Assembly: GCA_016709765.1 (NCBI GenBank)
Contig: JADJMD010000013.1
Coordinates: forward strand, 434,001 to 498,000
Direction: 5' to 3'
DNA length: 64,000 nt
Source: Ignavibacteriales bacterium
GTDB lineage: Bacteria; Bacteroidota; Ignavibacteria; Ignavibacteriales; Ignavibacteriaceae
Both the position numbers and the translations under genes were made by a program. The notes below the pieces were generated by a model, which made no database searches, was not told where the DNA came from, and worked only from the letters and a program-made list of their open reading frames with translations. Position 1 is the stretch's first letter. Each line of letters begins with the position of its first letter. Positions 33,763 to 42,274 of the stretch are shown here, one piece after another.

Positions 33763-36700
33763 TTACTTAATTATTGCCAGTTTGCCGGTTTTTTTATCGC
33801 TGATACCCTCTACTTCTACAACATAGAAATAAACACCGAATGCAATATCCAAACCTTCTTTGGTTCTAAGATCCCATTCTAATGAGCCATCATTTAAGCT
33901 ACCATCATGCTCAAGGCTACGTACATGGTTACCACTAGAAGTATAAATATGTACCTTGGATTTTGGCGGTAGATTTATAAAATAAATAACTCGCTCTCCA
34001 CGTCCTCTTACAGTAGGCGGCAGAGGTTCTTCAAAAACGTTTGCAACTATGTATGGGTTTGGCACCGCTTTAACAAGATTTAACTGTTCCCTTGCAGAAT
34101 TTAAATCATAAGATGCTTTGGTGGTTGTAAATGTAAATTTATCATTACCGGAAATTGGTTTGTTATAACGAAGAAATAAAGTATCGCCGCCAGCTGGCAC
34201 AATTTCCGAACTATCTGAGCCTGTAAATGTAAACCTCCAGGAAAGTTCAGTTCCTGTAGGATCAGAAAAGATAACATTATCGCCAAAAGATAGTGTATCC
34301 CGCCGATAAGGTTTGGTTTCTAAAAAGACAAATTGTACTCTCTTAGGATTATTTCTATCTGTTATATCAAAAGCTTTAAAATTTACTAGCTTAGCAGGTG
34401 GCGCACCACTGCCCAACAATTCTGTTAGTTTATTAGAGCTATCTGAATATGTATCCGAGAATGTTAACATGTAGTCCCTCGGAAACCTTGTTCCCCAAAT
34501 AGTTGTAAGTTTAACCTGATCATTTGTAAACTTTAAGTTCTTAGGTCTTTCAATATTCCACCCTGTTAGTCCATTATAAAATGAACCTGGTGCACCGGGA
34601 ATTGGGGTTTTTAATTTAACACTATCAAGTCTTTGGAAACTTGAATCGAGTGATAATCTCACTCCGTCAAATACAATTCCATTTGAAGGAGTAAATGGCT
34701 TATCAGATAAAACTACATTTCCTAAAGGATCTGAAACAGAATATCCTGATGAAATATTTACGAAGGATTTTTCTTGACTTAATGGATCCGGAGTTTTTCT
34801 TAATGAATCATTAAAGGTTATAGTATATGTTCCCTCATTCATTTTTATCGGATCAACCACTTCGTAAAACGGAACGGGTGTTGAAAATCCGCTTACTCTT
34901 TGTGCATTTATTCCTGAAGGAGGCGGTACATAACCAGCAACAGGTGCCGATGGAGTAACTGCAACAGTATTTATATCCGTGCTGATTCTACCCAGCGCGT
35001 CTTTAGAAATAAATCTGGTGTTTTCAGATGGGTAAATATCTTTGCTGGCATCACCTCTATCATAAGCAACAAGAGCATAGTAATAAGTTCTTCCATTTAT
35101 TACATTGTTATCAACATAATAGTTTTGTATTCCATTATCTGTTCCGAGATTGAATGGTGCACCGTCGGTTAATGTAATCAAATTGGTCGATGAAGGAAAA
35201 ATTCCACTAATTCCATTAATCAAATCAAATTGTGCTACTGGTTTGTAAAATACTTTATCGCCGGATGCATTAGTTATTAATAAAGCATCTGTAAGATCAG
35301 GATCAGTACCCTTGTAAATTTTGTACCCTTCAAAATCTTTTACTTTTAGTGTAGGGTCAACTGAATTTTCTGCAACCCTATCCCAATAAAGAGTTATTTT
35401 ACCATTTTCAGCAACAGCATTTAAAGTTGGTTTATCCGGTGGTCTTGGAAAATTATAATTAGCATTATAAATAGTTTGTGCTATTTGCTTAGCTTTTAGA
35501 ACTGAGCTAAAATCACTTCCAAACGCAAGTGCTAAAGAAAATCTTTCTGTCTTTCCTGCTAATAATGGAAAATAACCGGAACCATATAAAAAGTCTCCAT
35601 CTTCACCTCTTATCGCAACGTTATTTACAATTGAAGAAGGAACTTGAAAATATCCCGGTAGCATTCTACCCCACAGATTAGCATCATCACTCATTGCAAT
35701 ATCACCGGCTGGTACAAAGTATTGAAAACTTGTTAAACCTATCTGGTCAGATTCATCAACATCTGTCGCATCAAAATTTGGTTCCCCTGCTGTTGGAATT
35801 CCATCGCCTTCACCAATATCAAAAGTTCCTGCCTTTCCATCAGCACCAACGTCATCAAATTCTGCAGTCCAATCGCCATCATTATCAATTCCATCATCGC
35901 GGGATTCATCAATTAAAGGATTCCCATTACCGCCAGCTAGATAATCTCTGTATTGAACAGGAGCCAATGTATCAATTAATACGATTGGTAATGCCGGTGG
36001 TATAGCTGCAGATTTTTTAAATTGGCGATAATGTACCTGATAATTTTCATCTATCAATCCATCAAGATCATTATCAATTCCATCTCTTGCAGTTTTGCCA
36101 ATTGGTTCAGTTGTGGTAAGATTTATATTTCCTTCAACTAATTTTGTAACACCAGGTTGAATAAAAAACGGAACGCCAAGTGAAACAACAGTTACTGTGT
36201 CATTTGGTACGGTAAACGAGGTTCTTTCATAGGTAGTTTTATCAATTAATATTAATTTATCTCCTGCAACAATCGCTGGTACTTCTGAAACGTTTGGAAA
36301 ATCTTCAGCAGCAAAATAATTTGCAGTTCCTATGGTTGCATTGTCACCGTCATTATCAATACCATCAAAACTATTACCCGGTGATTCTAAAAACGCGTAC
36401 GCAATATATCCAACCTGTGTTGGATCAGGCAGCCACTTAGGATTTGCGGCGGGATTAATATAATGATCAAAATCCCAGGTATAAGTGATTGATTCACGAA
36501 CATTAAAAAAAGAAGCATCATCATTCCACTCAGGGTCCTCAACTCCAACATAAGTTCCAACTACGGTTCCAAACACCGCTTGATCGTATGTTTCTGTACC
36601 ATCATTCTTAATGTTATATAACCAGAATACAACATCTTGAGCTAAGAAGTTTGACCACTGCAATCCACGAACAGAAACTTGCAACCCATGCCCTCTTCTT

Positions 36701-37386
36701 TGTACATCATTTGCATCCGGGCTAAAATCATTCTGCAAATAGTTTTCTTCATCATTATTATCATCCATCCAGAAGTAGCTTTCCTGGTCTGCATTTAATT
36801 GCGCGCGTCCAAAAAAACCATTCCAATCAACATTTGGAGTTTTATCCACTCCATCAACAATTATAGGTTCACCGGAATAAGTCCAACTAGGATAGTCAGG
36901 CCAATTCTGCGGCCATGTTTCTGTCTGATGACTCATCGCAACGCCTTTGCCAATCTCATCAAGAATAGGATCTGCAAAACCGGGAATTGGTTCAAATGTA
37001 TATGATTTACCGCCACCGCCTTCACCACCACCAGGTCTATCAACAGGTGTGATAACAACAGAATAAATTGTGTCATTTACACCATCTTGCGGAAGTGTTC
37101 CACGACGATAGTCGCGAATAGGTAATCGTAGTCCCACAACGGGCGAAACGTCACCAACGTAACCATTTGCATCAAATTTCCATGCACCCCTAGGACCTTC
37201 AGTACCAGGTTGTGCAATTACACCATAGTTTGAAAAAACTGTTCTTACCTGGTTTCCTCTATGCACACCAACTTTTCTAAAGTTTGATGTTCCTCTATTA
37301 ATAATTCTATCCTGAGCAAGAATATCTGCTGAAGATAGGAAAACTAAAAACGCAAGTAATAAATAATGTTTAATTGATATTTTCAT
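33763..37386 (-). CDS. Large T9SS-type secreted protein with DGIDNDGD loops and Fn3 domain
   Basis: 1207 aa. Signal peptide ending ADILAQ; a long N-terminal region of unknown fold; three acidic calcium-loop segments 'GIDNDGDNATIG', 'GIDNDLDGLIDENY' and 'GIDNDGDWTAEFDD' (about residues 340-510) resembling thrombospondin-3 loops; an Fn3-like domain near 660-790 ('PPDKPTLNAVAENGKITLYW'); and a C-terminal sorting-type domain ('AVPNPYIVANVFEEPLP', 'HIYTSSGNHVRSLEHDGS', GVYFYVVEVEG, final KLAIIK). Likely a surface-exposed calcium-stabilised protein. It lies between a TonB receptor and a PorV-like protein in one operon, which suggests a dedicated uptake or export partner. Confidence 0.82.
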   Translation of the reverse strand: MKISIKHYLLLAFLVFLSSADILAQDRIINRGTSNFRKVGVHRGNQVRTVFSNYGVIAQPGTEGPRGAWKFDANGYVGDVSPVVGLRLPIRDYRRGTLPQDGVNDTIYSVVITPVDRPGGGEGGGGKSYTFEPIPGFADPILDEIGKGVAMSHQTETWPQNWPDYPSWTYSGEPIIVDGVDKTPNVDWNGFFGRAQLNADQESYFWMDDNNDEENYLQNDFSPDANDVQRRGHGLQVSVRGLQWSNFLAQDVVFWLYNIKNDGTETYDQAVFGTVVGTYVGVEDPEWNDDASFFNVRESITYTWDFDHYINPAANPKWLPDPTQVGYIAYAFLESPGNSFDGIDNDGDNATIGTANYFAAEDFPNVSEVPAIVAGDKLILIDKTTYERTSFTVPNDTVTVVSLGVPFFIQPGVTKLVEGNINLTTTEPIGKTARDGIDNDLDGLIDENYQVHYRQFKKSAAIPPALPIVLIDTLAPVQYRDYLAGGNGNPLIDESRDDGIDNDGDWTAEFDDVGADGKAGTFDIGEGDGIPTAGEPNFDATDVDESDQIGLTSFQYFVPAGDIAMSDDANLWGRMLPGYFQVPSSIVNNVAIRGEDGDFLYGSGYFPLLAGKTERFSLALAFGSDFSSVLKAKQIAQTIYNANYNFPRPPDKPTLNAVAENGKITLYWDRVAENSVDPTLKVKDFEGYKIYKGTDPDLTDALLITNASGDKVFYKPVAQFDLINGISGIFPSSTNLITLTDGAPFNLGTDNGIQNYYVDNNVINGRTYYYALVAYDRGDASKDIYPSENTRFISKDALGRISTDINTVAVTPSAPVAGYVPPPSGINAQRVSGFSTPVPFYEVVDPIKMNEGTYTITFNDSLRKTPDPLSQEKSFVNISSGYSVSDPLGNVVLSDKPFTPSNGIVFDGVRLSLDSSFQRLDSVKLKTPIPGAPGSFYNGLTGWNIERPKNLKFTNDQVKLTTIWGTRFPRDYMLTFSDTYSDSSNKLTELLGSGAPPAKLVNFKAFDITDRNNPKRVQFVFLETKPYRRDTLSFGDNVIFSDPTGTELSWRFTFTGSDSSEIVPAGGDTLFLRYNKPISGNDKFTFTTTKASYDLNSAREQLNLVKAVPNPYIVANVFEEPLPPTVRGRGERVIYFINLPPKSKVHIYTSSGNHVRSLEHDGSLNDGSLEWDLRTKEGLDIAFGVYFYVVEVEGISDKKTGKLAIIK

Positions 37387-37417
37387 AATTTTTTTTCCAA
37401 TAATTAATACCTTTATT

Positions 37418-40201
37418 CTAGAAGAAAATTGTTGCGCCTAATTCTACTCTTCTTGGCTCAGAGTAAAAACTAGGGTTTCTATAATACTCATCCAATGTAT
37501 TTACTAGCTGATCCGGGTTATCATCATTCCTTCTTAAAAATTCATTGATTGTAAATTCCGCTGTACCACTATCATTGTATACATTTACTTCATTACTTAT
37601 ATCAAATAAATTATAAACTCTTGCAAATAGACTTAGTCTAAAATCACCAAAAACAATGTCTTTATACAATCGCATATCTACATTTGCAGAGCTAGGTTTT
37701 AACTCACTATTTGTAAGCAATGTAGAAAGATTAAGTGATGAGGATGGAGTATATGGAAATCCACTTCCGTACTGCCCAATTAAACTAAAGCCCCAATCAT
37801 CGTCTGAGGCATAAGAAAATGTTGCGTTAACTGTATGAGTTTGATCCCAATTTAATTTAATTAGTTTAATTTCCGGCTGCGTACCATCAATAATTGCCTG
37901 CCTGTTTGCTGCAGGATCAGATGCATTTCCTTTTGCAGATTGGAATGTATAATCAACAGTTGCAGACCAGTTACTCGAAAGCCTTTTTGTAACTGTTAAA
38001 ACAACTCCCTGTACAAAACCAAAATCACTGTTTACATATTGGCTGTAACTAGATGAACCACCTGGCAGTCTAATTTCGTCAGCTCTGGTTCCTGCAAGAT
38101 TTCTAATATCTCTAAAGTAAGCAGTTAGATCGATTGAAATGTCATCCGTAAATGCCTGCTGTACGCCAACTTCACCGCTAATAGTTTGTTGTGCTTTCAA
38201 ATTTGAATTACCTGCAATTCCAAGATTTCCTGTACCAGCACCGAATTTAAACTCAGGATTTGTGTATAACAGATCAAAGTTTGGTATCTGGAAAAAATGC
38301 CCGTAAGAAAAATGGATAACTCCTCTATCGGTAATAGGAAAAGCTATTCCTAATCTTGGTGAAATCTTAATTTCATTTTCAGCATCTTTATACCATGTCT
38401 CACCATTGGCATTTGAATTTTTTCTTTCTGCTAAAGATTTTTGAATATTAACTTCTTTTCTCGGTCTATAAATATCAGGGTCAGTAGGATCATTCAAAAC
38501 CAGCCCATCAGAATCGAAATAGTCCATTCTAACGCCAATGTTAATAATCATCTCATTTAACTCAAGTTTATCTTGCAGATATGCTGAAAACTCGAAAGGT
38601 TTTCTTTCATAAATATCGATGGCTAAATTTTCATTTGGATCGAGAGGGTCTGGAACAAAGCGAGTTACAAAAGGATTTCCTGTAAATGAAGGATCTTCGA
38701 CAGATAATGGCTGCTGCAGGTAAATATTATCAAATCCCAAATGATGTTGATTGACTTCAATACCAAACTTAACCATGTTAATTTTATCAACCTGCGAAGT
38801 AAAATCTAACTTAAATCCGTAGGAATTTGTAATCCTTTTAAATTGTTGATTTTGGGTTCCACCGGTTTTAAAACTTGGAACCTCAGTCGGTTGTTGTCCG
38901 AGCAATCTATCGTGTGTCCAAAGAGTATCATTCGGATTTTCATAAACATATTGCTTGTACTGTTTAAAGAAGTAAGAAAAGTTTGCTTGATAAAATGTTG
39001 AGGGTGAAAGAGTATGAGTTAGACCTAAAATGTTTGTTTGTCCTACTCTAAATCTTTTAAAATCGCCATCAGGATTGAATGAGAATGACTGATCAAAATC
39101 TCTGTATTCAACATTATCATAAAGAAAGTTATAATTTACTTTTACACCGGAAAATGGTCTGTATGTTAATTTTCCCTGTCCGTAAACTTTTTCGTTCCAA
39201 TTCATAGGAACAATTTCGCCATCACCCTTGCCAGCAGGGTTTGCATTTAAAATGTATCTTGATTCTATTGGTTCAGTAGCACCTTGGTTAATAGTAATAT
39301 TCCATGGATTATAATTTCTCTGTCCGTTTATCCATCCACCAAAATAAATATATCTTACATTTGCATAAAAGAACATCGAGTTTGGAATAATTGGACCGCT
39401 GATATTACCTTCAAAGTTTCTAATTGAAAAAGGATTAACGTTATCAATATCTCTAAAAATATTCGTTCTGTTGCTTACATAATCACCAATATAGCTTGTA
39501 AATGATCCTTGAAATTTATTATCACCATCTTTAGTTGCAATGTTTACATATCCTGAAAGTGCTTTGCCATATTCTGCATTAAAAGCACCACTAACAAATT
39601 GCAATTCTTGAATTGAACTTGTAGAAACATCGACAACAGTTGAACCATCGTAAACGTCCGTTACGGGCACGCCATCAATTGCGTATACAACTTCACCACT
39701 TCTGCCGCCTCTAACATTGCCTCCAACAATTCCTGCTTTTAGCTGCAGAACTTCCTGAAATTCAGTTACTGGTAGAACTGAAATATCATCGGCACCGATT
39801 ATGGAAGTGGATGAGGTAAGATCTTTTGTTATCAAAGGTCTTGTTGCAATAACAATTACTTCCCCTTTTAATTCAATGCTAGTTTCCATTAATTCAAAAT
39901 TAACTTCAGTAGTTAAATCTATGGAAACGCGAGCGCCTTGAACTGTTTGTGAATTATAACCAATTGCAGAAGCCCTAATATTGTAATTGCCCGGTCTCAA
40001 TCCGATGATGGAATAATATCCATCTATATCAGTGGCCGCACCTAGTGTTGTGCCTTCAACCAAAACATTAACAAATGGAAGAGCTTCGCCCGTATTTCCA
40101 TCTAATACTTTTCCTGCAATTTTGCCGCTTTGACCAAAAGTAGTTGTGGCAAGAAAAAGTGAAAGAAGAAATACAGACAGATACTGTATTCGAAACTTCA
40201 T
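37418..40201 (-). CDS. TonB-dependent receptor with carboxypeptidase-regulatory-like N-domain
   Basis: 927 aa outer-membrane active transporter. Signal peptide (1-23), CarboxypepD_reg-like domain (about 26-110: 'GKIAGKVLDGNTGEALPFVN', 'ATDIDGYYSIIGLRPGNYNI'), plug domain (about 120-230: 'LPVTEFQEVLQLKAGIVGG', 'YAIDGVPVTD'), then a 22-strand-type barrel ending 'RRVELGATIFF' with a terminal aromatic. No canonical TonB box before the plug and no SusD partner next to it, so it is not a classic SusCD pair; the 1207-aa protein may take that place. First gene of the 40201-28566 block. A GGAGGG ribosome site precedes the ATG within a CCTCCCGGAGG near-palindrome. Confidence 0.9.
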   Translation of the reverse strand: MKFRIQYLSVFLLSLFLATTTFGQSGKIAGKVLDGNTGEALPFVNVLVEGTTLGAATDIDGYYSIIGLRPGNYNIRASAIGYNSQTVQGARVSIDLTTEVNFELMETSIELKGEVIVIATRPLITKDLTSSTSIIGADDISVLPVTEFQEVLQLKAGIVGGNVRGGRSGEVVYAIDGVPVTDVYDGSTVVDVSTSSIQELQFVSGAFNAEYGKALSGYVNIATKDGDNKFQGSFTSYIGDYVSNRTNIFRDIDNVNPFSIRNFEGNISGPIIPNSMFFYANVRYIYFGGWINGQRNYNPWNITINQGATEPIESRYILNANPAGKGDGEIVPMNWNEKVYGQGKLTYRPFSGVKVNYNFLYDNVEYRDFDQSFSFNPDGDFKRFRVGQTNILGLTHTLSPSTFYQANFSYFFKQYKQYVYENPNDTLWTHDRLLGQQPTEVPSFKTGGTQNQQFKRITNSYGFKLDFTSQVDKINMVKFGIEVNQHHLGFDNIYLQQPLSVEDPSFTGNPFVTRFVPDPLDPNENLAIDIYERKPFEFSAYLQDKLELNEMIINIGVRMDYFDSDGLVLNDPTDPDIYRPRKEVNIQKSLAERKNSNANGETWYKDAENEIKISPRLGIAFPITDRGVIHFSYGHFFQIPNFDLLYTNPEFKFGAGTGNLGIAGNSNLKAQQTISGEVGVQQAFTDDISIDLTAYFRDIRNLAGTRADEIRLPGGSSSYSQYVNSDFGFVQGVVLTVTKRLSSNWSATVDYTFQSAKGNASDPAANRQAIIDGTQPEIKLIKLNWDQTHTVNATFSYASDDDWGFSLIGQYGSGFPYTPSSSLNLSTLLTNSELKPSSANVDMRLYKDIVFGDFRLSLFARVYNLFDISNEVNVYNDSGTAEFTINEFLRRNDDNPDQLVNTLDEYYRNPSFYSEPRRVELGATIFF

Positions 40202-40625
40202 ATATCCCTCCGGGAGGTAAAATTGTAGATCATGTTTGAATTGTATAAGAATAGAGTAAAAATTATTCTATACCTTGTCCTAATTATACTTTAATTAATA
40301 GTTTATTAAAATCTTCTGTGCCAAATATATGTTTCACTGGATGTAATGTCAAAACTATAATTTCTGTAATAAAGTTGTATTTCATAAATGTTCAATTGCA
40401 AAAAATTGAGTTGTATTTATTTCTGATTGATTTAGGAGAATTGATGTCAAGACCTAATTAAATTAGGCCTAGGGGTGTTTACAGAAATGAGCCAATTTAC
40501 ATATTATCATTATGCTTTTTTGTGAAATGGGTGTTTAATTCTTACACAAAGATAAATTGAACAAAATGTTTTTGCTAAAAACTATTTTACTTAAAATTAC
40601 TCGGATTTGGATTTTACACTGATGC
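40202..40625. promoter_or_regulatory. 424-bp intergenic region upstream of the TonB receptor
   Basis: No gene fits here. Contents: the receptor's leader with CCTCCCGGAGG over its ribosome site; AT-rich DNA; a CCTAATT-A-AATTAGG palindrome at 40453-40467 that could bind a dimeric regulator; and a very short AGGAG-preceded reading frame of five codons at 40444. The minus-strand promoter for the receptor operon should lie here; I could not fix -10/-33 boxes with confidence. Confidence 0.4.
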
Positions 40626-41003
40626 TTATTTCTGACTATAGGCAGTCATACCACCAAGGACATATTTTACGTTATAGCCGTTTTTACTAAGAAATGTTGC
40701 CGCGACAGAGGATCTATTCTGTGTCCTGCAGATTACAGCAATTTCCTTGTCCTTATATTTTTCAAGTTCTGCAATTCTGGATTCTAATTCCTGAACGGGA
40801 ATATTAATTGCATTTTCTATTTTGCCCAACAGACCGGCTAATTCCTGTGGAGTTCTAACATCCAGCACAATTAATTCTTTATCATTTTTTAATTTAGCTT
40901 TAAACTGTTCCATTGTATAAGAGTTGGATGAATTTTGCTGTGCGCAGCCTAATGCAGACATAAAAACAACCGTGAGAATTACAAAATATTTTAATCGATT
41001 CAT
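40626..41003 (-). CDS. Rhodanese-domain lipoprotein
   Basis: 125 aa. Lipoprotein signal with lipobox 'MSALGC' (Cys20), then one rhodanese domain: 'LIVLDVRTPQELAGLLGKIE', 'NAINIPVQELESR', active-site loop 'VICRTQNRSSVAATFLSKNG' with Cys nucleophile (about residue 93) and 'VKYVLGGMTAYSQK'. Probably a periplasm-facing sulfur-transfer or thiol-redox protein. It is the last gene, 10 bp after fmdB, of an operon headed by an ECF sigma factor, which suggests a redox or sulfur stress regulon. Confidence 0.88.
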   Translation of the reverse strand: MNRLKYFVILTVVFMSALGCAQQNSSNSYTMEQFKAKLKNDKELIVLDVRTPQELAGLLGKIENAINIPVQELESRIAELEKYKDKEIAVICRTQNRSSVAATFLSKNGYNVKYVLGGMTAYSQK

Positions 41004-41013
41004 TTACTTTCCT

Positions 41014-41256
41014 TTAATTTAATCCACACATTCCCGAAGCACATCCGCCGCTGTAGGATGGTTGAGTTCCACAACTACCGGATTCACAACTTGAACTATT
41101 TGTTGAAAATCCTGATGCGCTAAAAGTAGATAATAATTTTTGATTTTCTTTTGAATTACAGCTTGGGCAGCTAACTTCTTCTTGATTCAATGATGATTTA
41201 TGTAATACTTCAAATTTTGAGTTGCATTGTTTACATTTATATTCAAATATCGGCAT
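41014..41256 (-). CDS. FmdB-family zinc-ribbon protein
   Basis: 80 aa. N-terminal zinc ribbon 'MPIFEYKCKQCNSKFEVLH' with a second Cys pair in 'SCPSCNSKEN', the standard FmdB regulator layout. The C-terminal tail is rich in Ser, Gly and Cys ('SSSCESGSCGTQPS', 'GGCASGMCGLN') with four extra cysteines in two CxxxC spacings, possibly another metal or redox site. Lies between the anti-sigma factor and the rhodanese lipoprotein. DNA binding has been proposed for FmdB but is not shown by the sequence. Confidence 0.85.
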   Translation of the reverse strand: MPIFEYKCKQCNSKFEVLHKSSLNQEEVSCPSCNSKENQKLLSTFSASGFSTNSSSCESGSCGTQPSYSGGCASGMCGLN

Positions 41257-41310
41257 TGTGTTTTCCTTCTAATTTTATTTTTTTGTTTTTCGTCTATTGA
41301 TTTCTAAAAA

Positions 41311-41553
41311 TTAATCGCAATCACTTAGGTCTAAAAAATTCATCAAACGTGAGTGTGCTTCTTTTGGAATTTCTTCATTATATTTTTTATAATAATCAAT
41401 AGTAAGCTCTACAGTTTTAAAGTAACTTTTGCAGTCGGTGCAATTATCCAGATGATTTTTGATCGCAACGCATTTGTCAGAGTTAAGCTCTTCACCTAAA
41501 CTTTCACAGATGTGTTGCATAACATCTTTGCATTTTGGTTTTTGTTCACTCAT
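41311..41553 (-). CDS. Anti-sigma factor, zinc-finger (zf-HC2 type)
   Basis: 80 aa soluble protein with 'KCVAIKNHLDNCTDCKSYF' carrying the H-x3-C-x2-C signature of anti-sigma zinc-binding domains (residues about 28-45). There is no membrane helix, so it is cytoplasmic; such ZAS proteins often release sigma upon thiol oxidation. Its ATG overlaps the sigma gene's stop by four bases (ATGA), the classic sigma/anti-sigma arrangement. A partner of the ECF factor at 41550-42110. Confidence 0.88.
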   Translation of the reverse strand: MSEQKPKCKDVMQHICESLGEELNSDKCVAIKNHLDNCTDCKSYFKTVELTIDYYKKYNEEIPKEAHSRLMNFLDLSDCD

Positions 41554-42110
41554 CGGCTAAATGCCTCGTTTAATTCTTTTCTTAAAAATGCTCTTGCTCT
41601 GTGTAATCTTGATTTTACTGCAGGCACTGATAATTCAGTCATCTCAGCAGTTTCTTCTGTAGATAATCCTTCAACATCACGAAGTAAAAAAACAATTCTG
41701 TACTCCGGACTTAGTTTATCAATTGAATCATCCAATATTTTTTTCAACTCTGTGTTTTCAATATCCTGATTTGGAATATTAGACCAATCTGCAGTGTACT
41801 TGTCTTCATACAAATCATCATCATTATCAATCGAAACAAAAGTTCTTGATTTATCTTTTCTAGCAAGCATTAAACAATGATTAGAAACTATCCTGTATAA
41901 CCAGGTAGATATTTTGGAGTTTCCATCAAATTGATGCAGGCTTTTTATCATGCTAAAAAAAGTCTCCTGCATTATATGTTCAGCTTTGTCTCTATCCCTG
42001 CAAATTTTATATGAAAAATTATAAACAGTTTGCTCGTTATTTTTAACTAACTGGGCAAGGGCCTGTCTATCTCCCGATTTTGCAAGTTCTACTAAATTTG
42101 ATTCTTCCAT
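41550..42110 (-). CDS. ECF-family RNA polymerase sigma factor
   Basis: 186 aa. Sigma region 2 (about residues 20-90: 'YNFSYKICRDRDKAEHIMQE', 'FDGNSKISTWLYRIVSNHCL') and region 4 (about 125-180: 'LSPEYRIVFLLRDVEGLSTE', 'LSVPAVKSRLHRARAFLRKE'). It heads the operon with its zinc anti-sigma, fmdB and a rhodanese lipoprotein, and probably activates its own promoter in the 164 bp upstream. The ZAS anti-sigma and rhodanese point to oxidative or thiol stress; this is inference. Confidence 0.93.
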   Translation of the reverse strand: MEESNLVELAKSGDRQALAQLVKNNEQTVYNFSYKICRDRDKAEHIMQETFFSMIKSLHQFDGNSKISTWLYRIVSNHCLMLARKDKSRTFVSIDNDDDLYEDKYTADWSNIPNQDIENTELKKILDDSIDKLSPEYRIVFLLRDVEGLSTEETAEMTELSVPAVKSRLHRARAFLRKELNEAFSR

Positions 42111-42274
42111 TCTGTAAGATGCTCTATGTAAAATGTGGATTCTTTAAGTGGACAAAAATACCAAATATATTTTAGATAGGTAAATATTTAAAAAAATGAC
42201 TGTTTTTTAAGGTTTATTTGTTGCACAATATTTGATGAAATTCATTCATTTATCAATTATTTTGGATTTTAAAA

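Noticed and set aside
40444..40461. Five-codon leader peptide (ATG TCA AGA CCT AAT TAA) with AGGAG upstream
   Set aside because: No plus-strand gene follows until 42275 and the frame overlaps a palindrome; nothing for it to attenuate.
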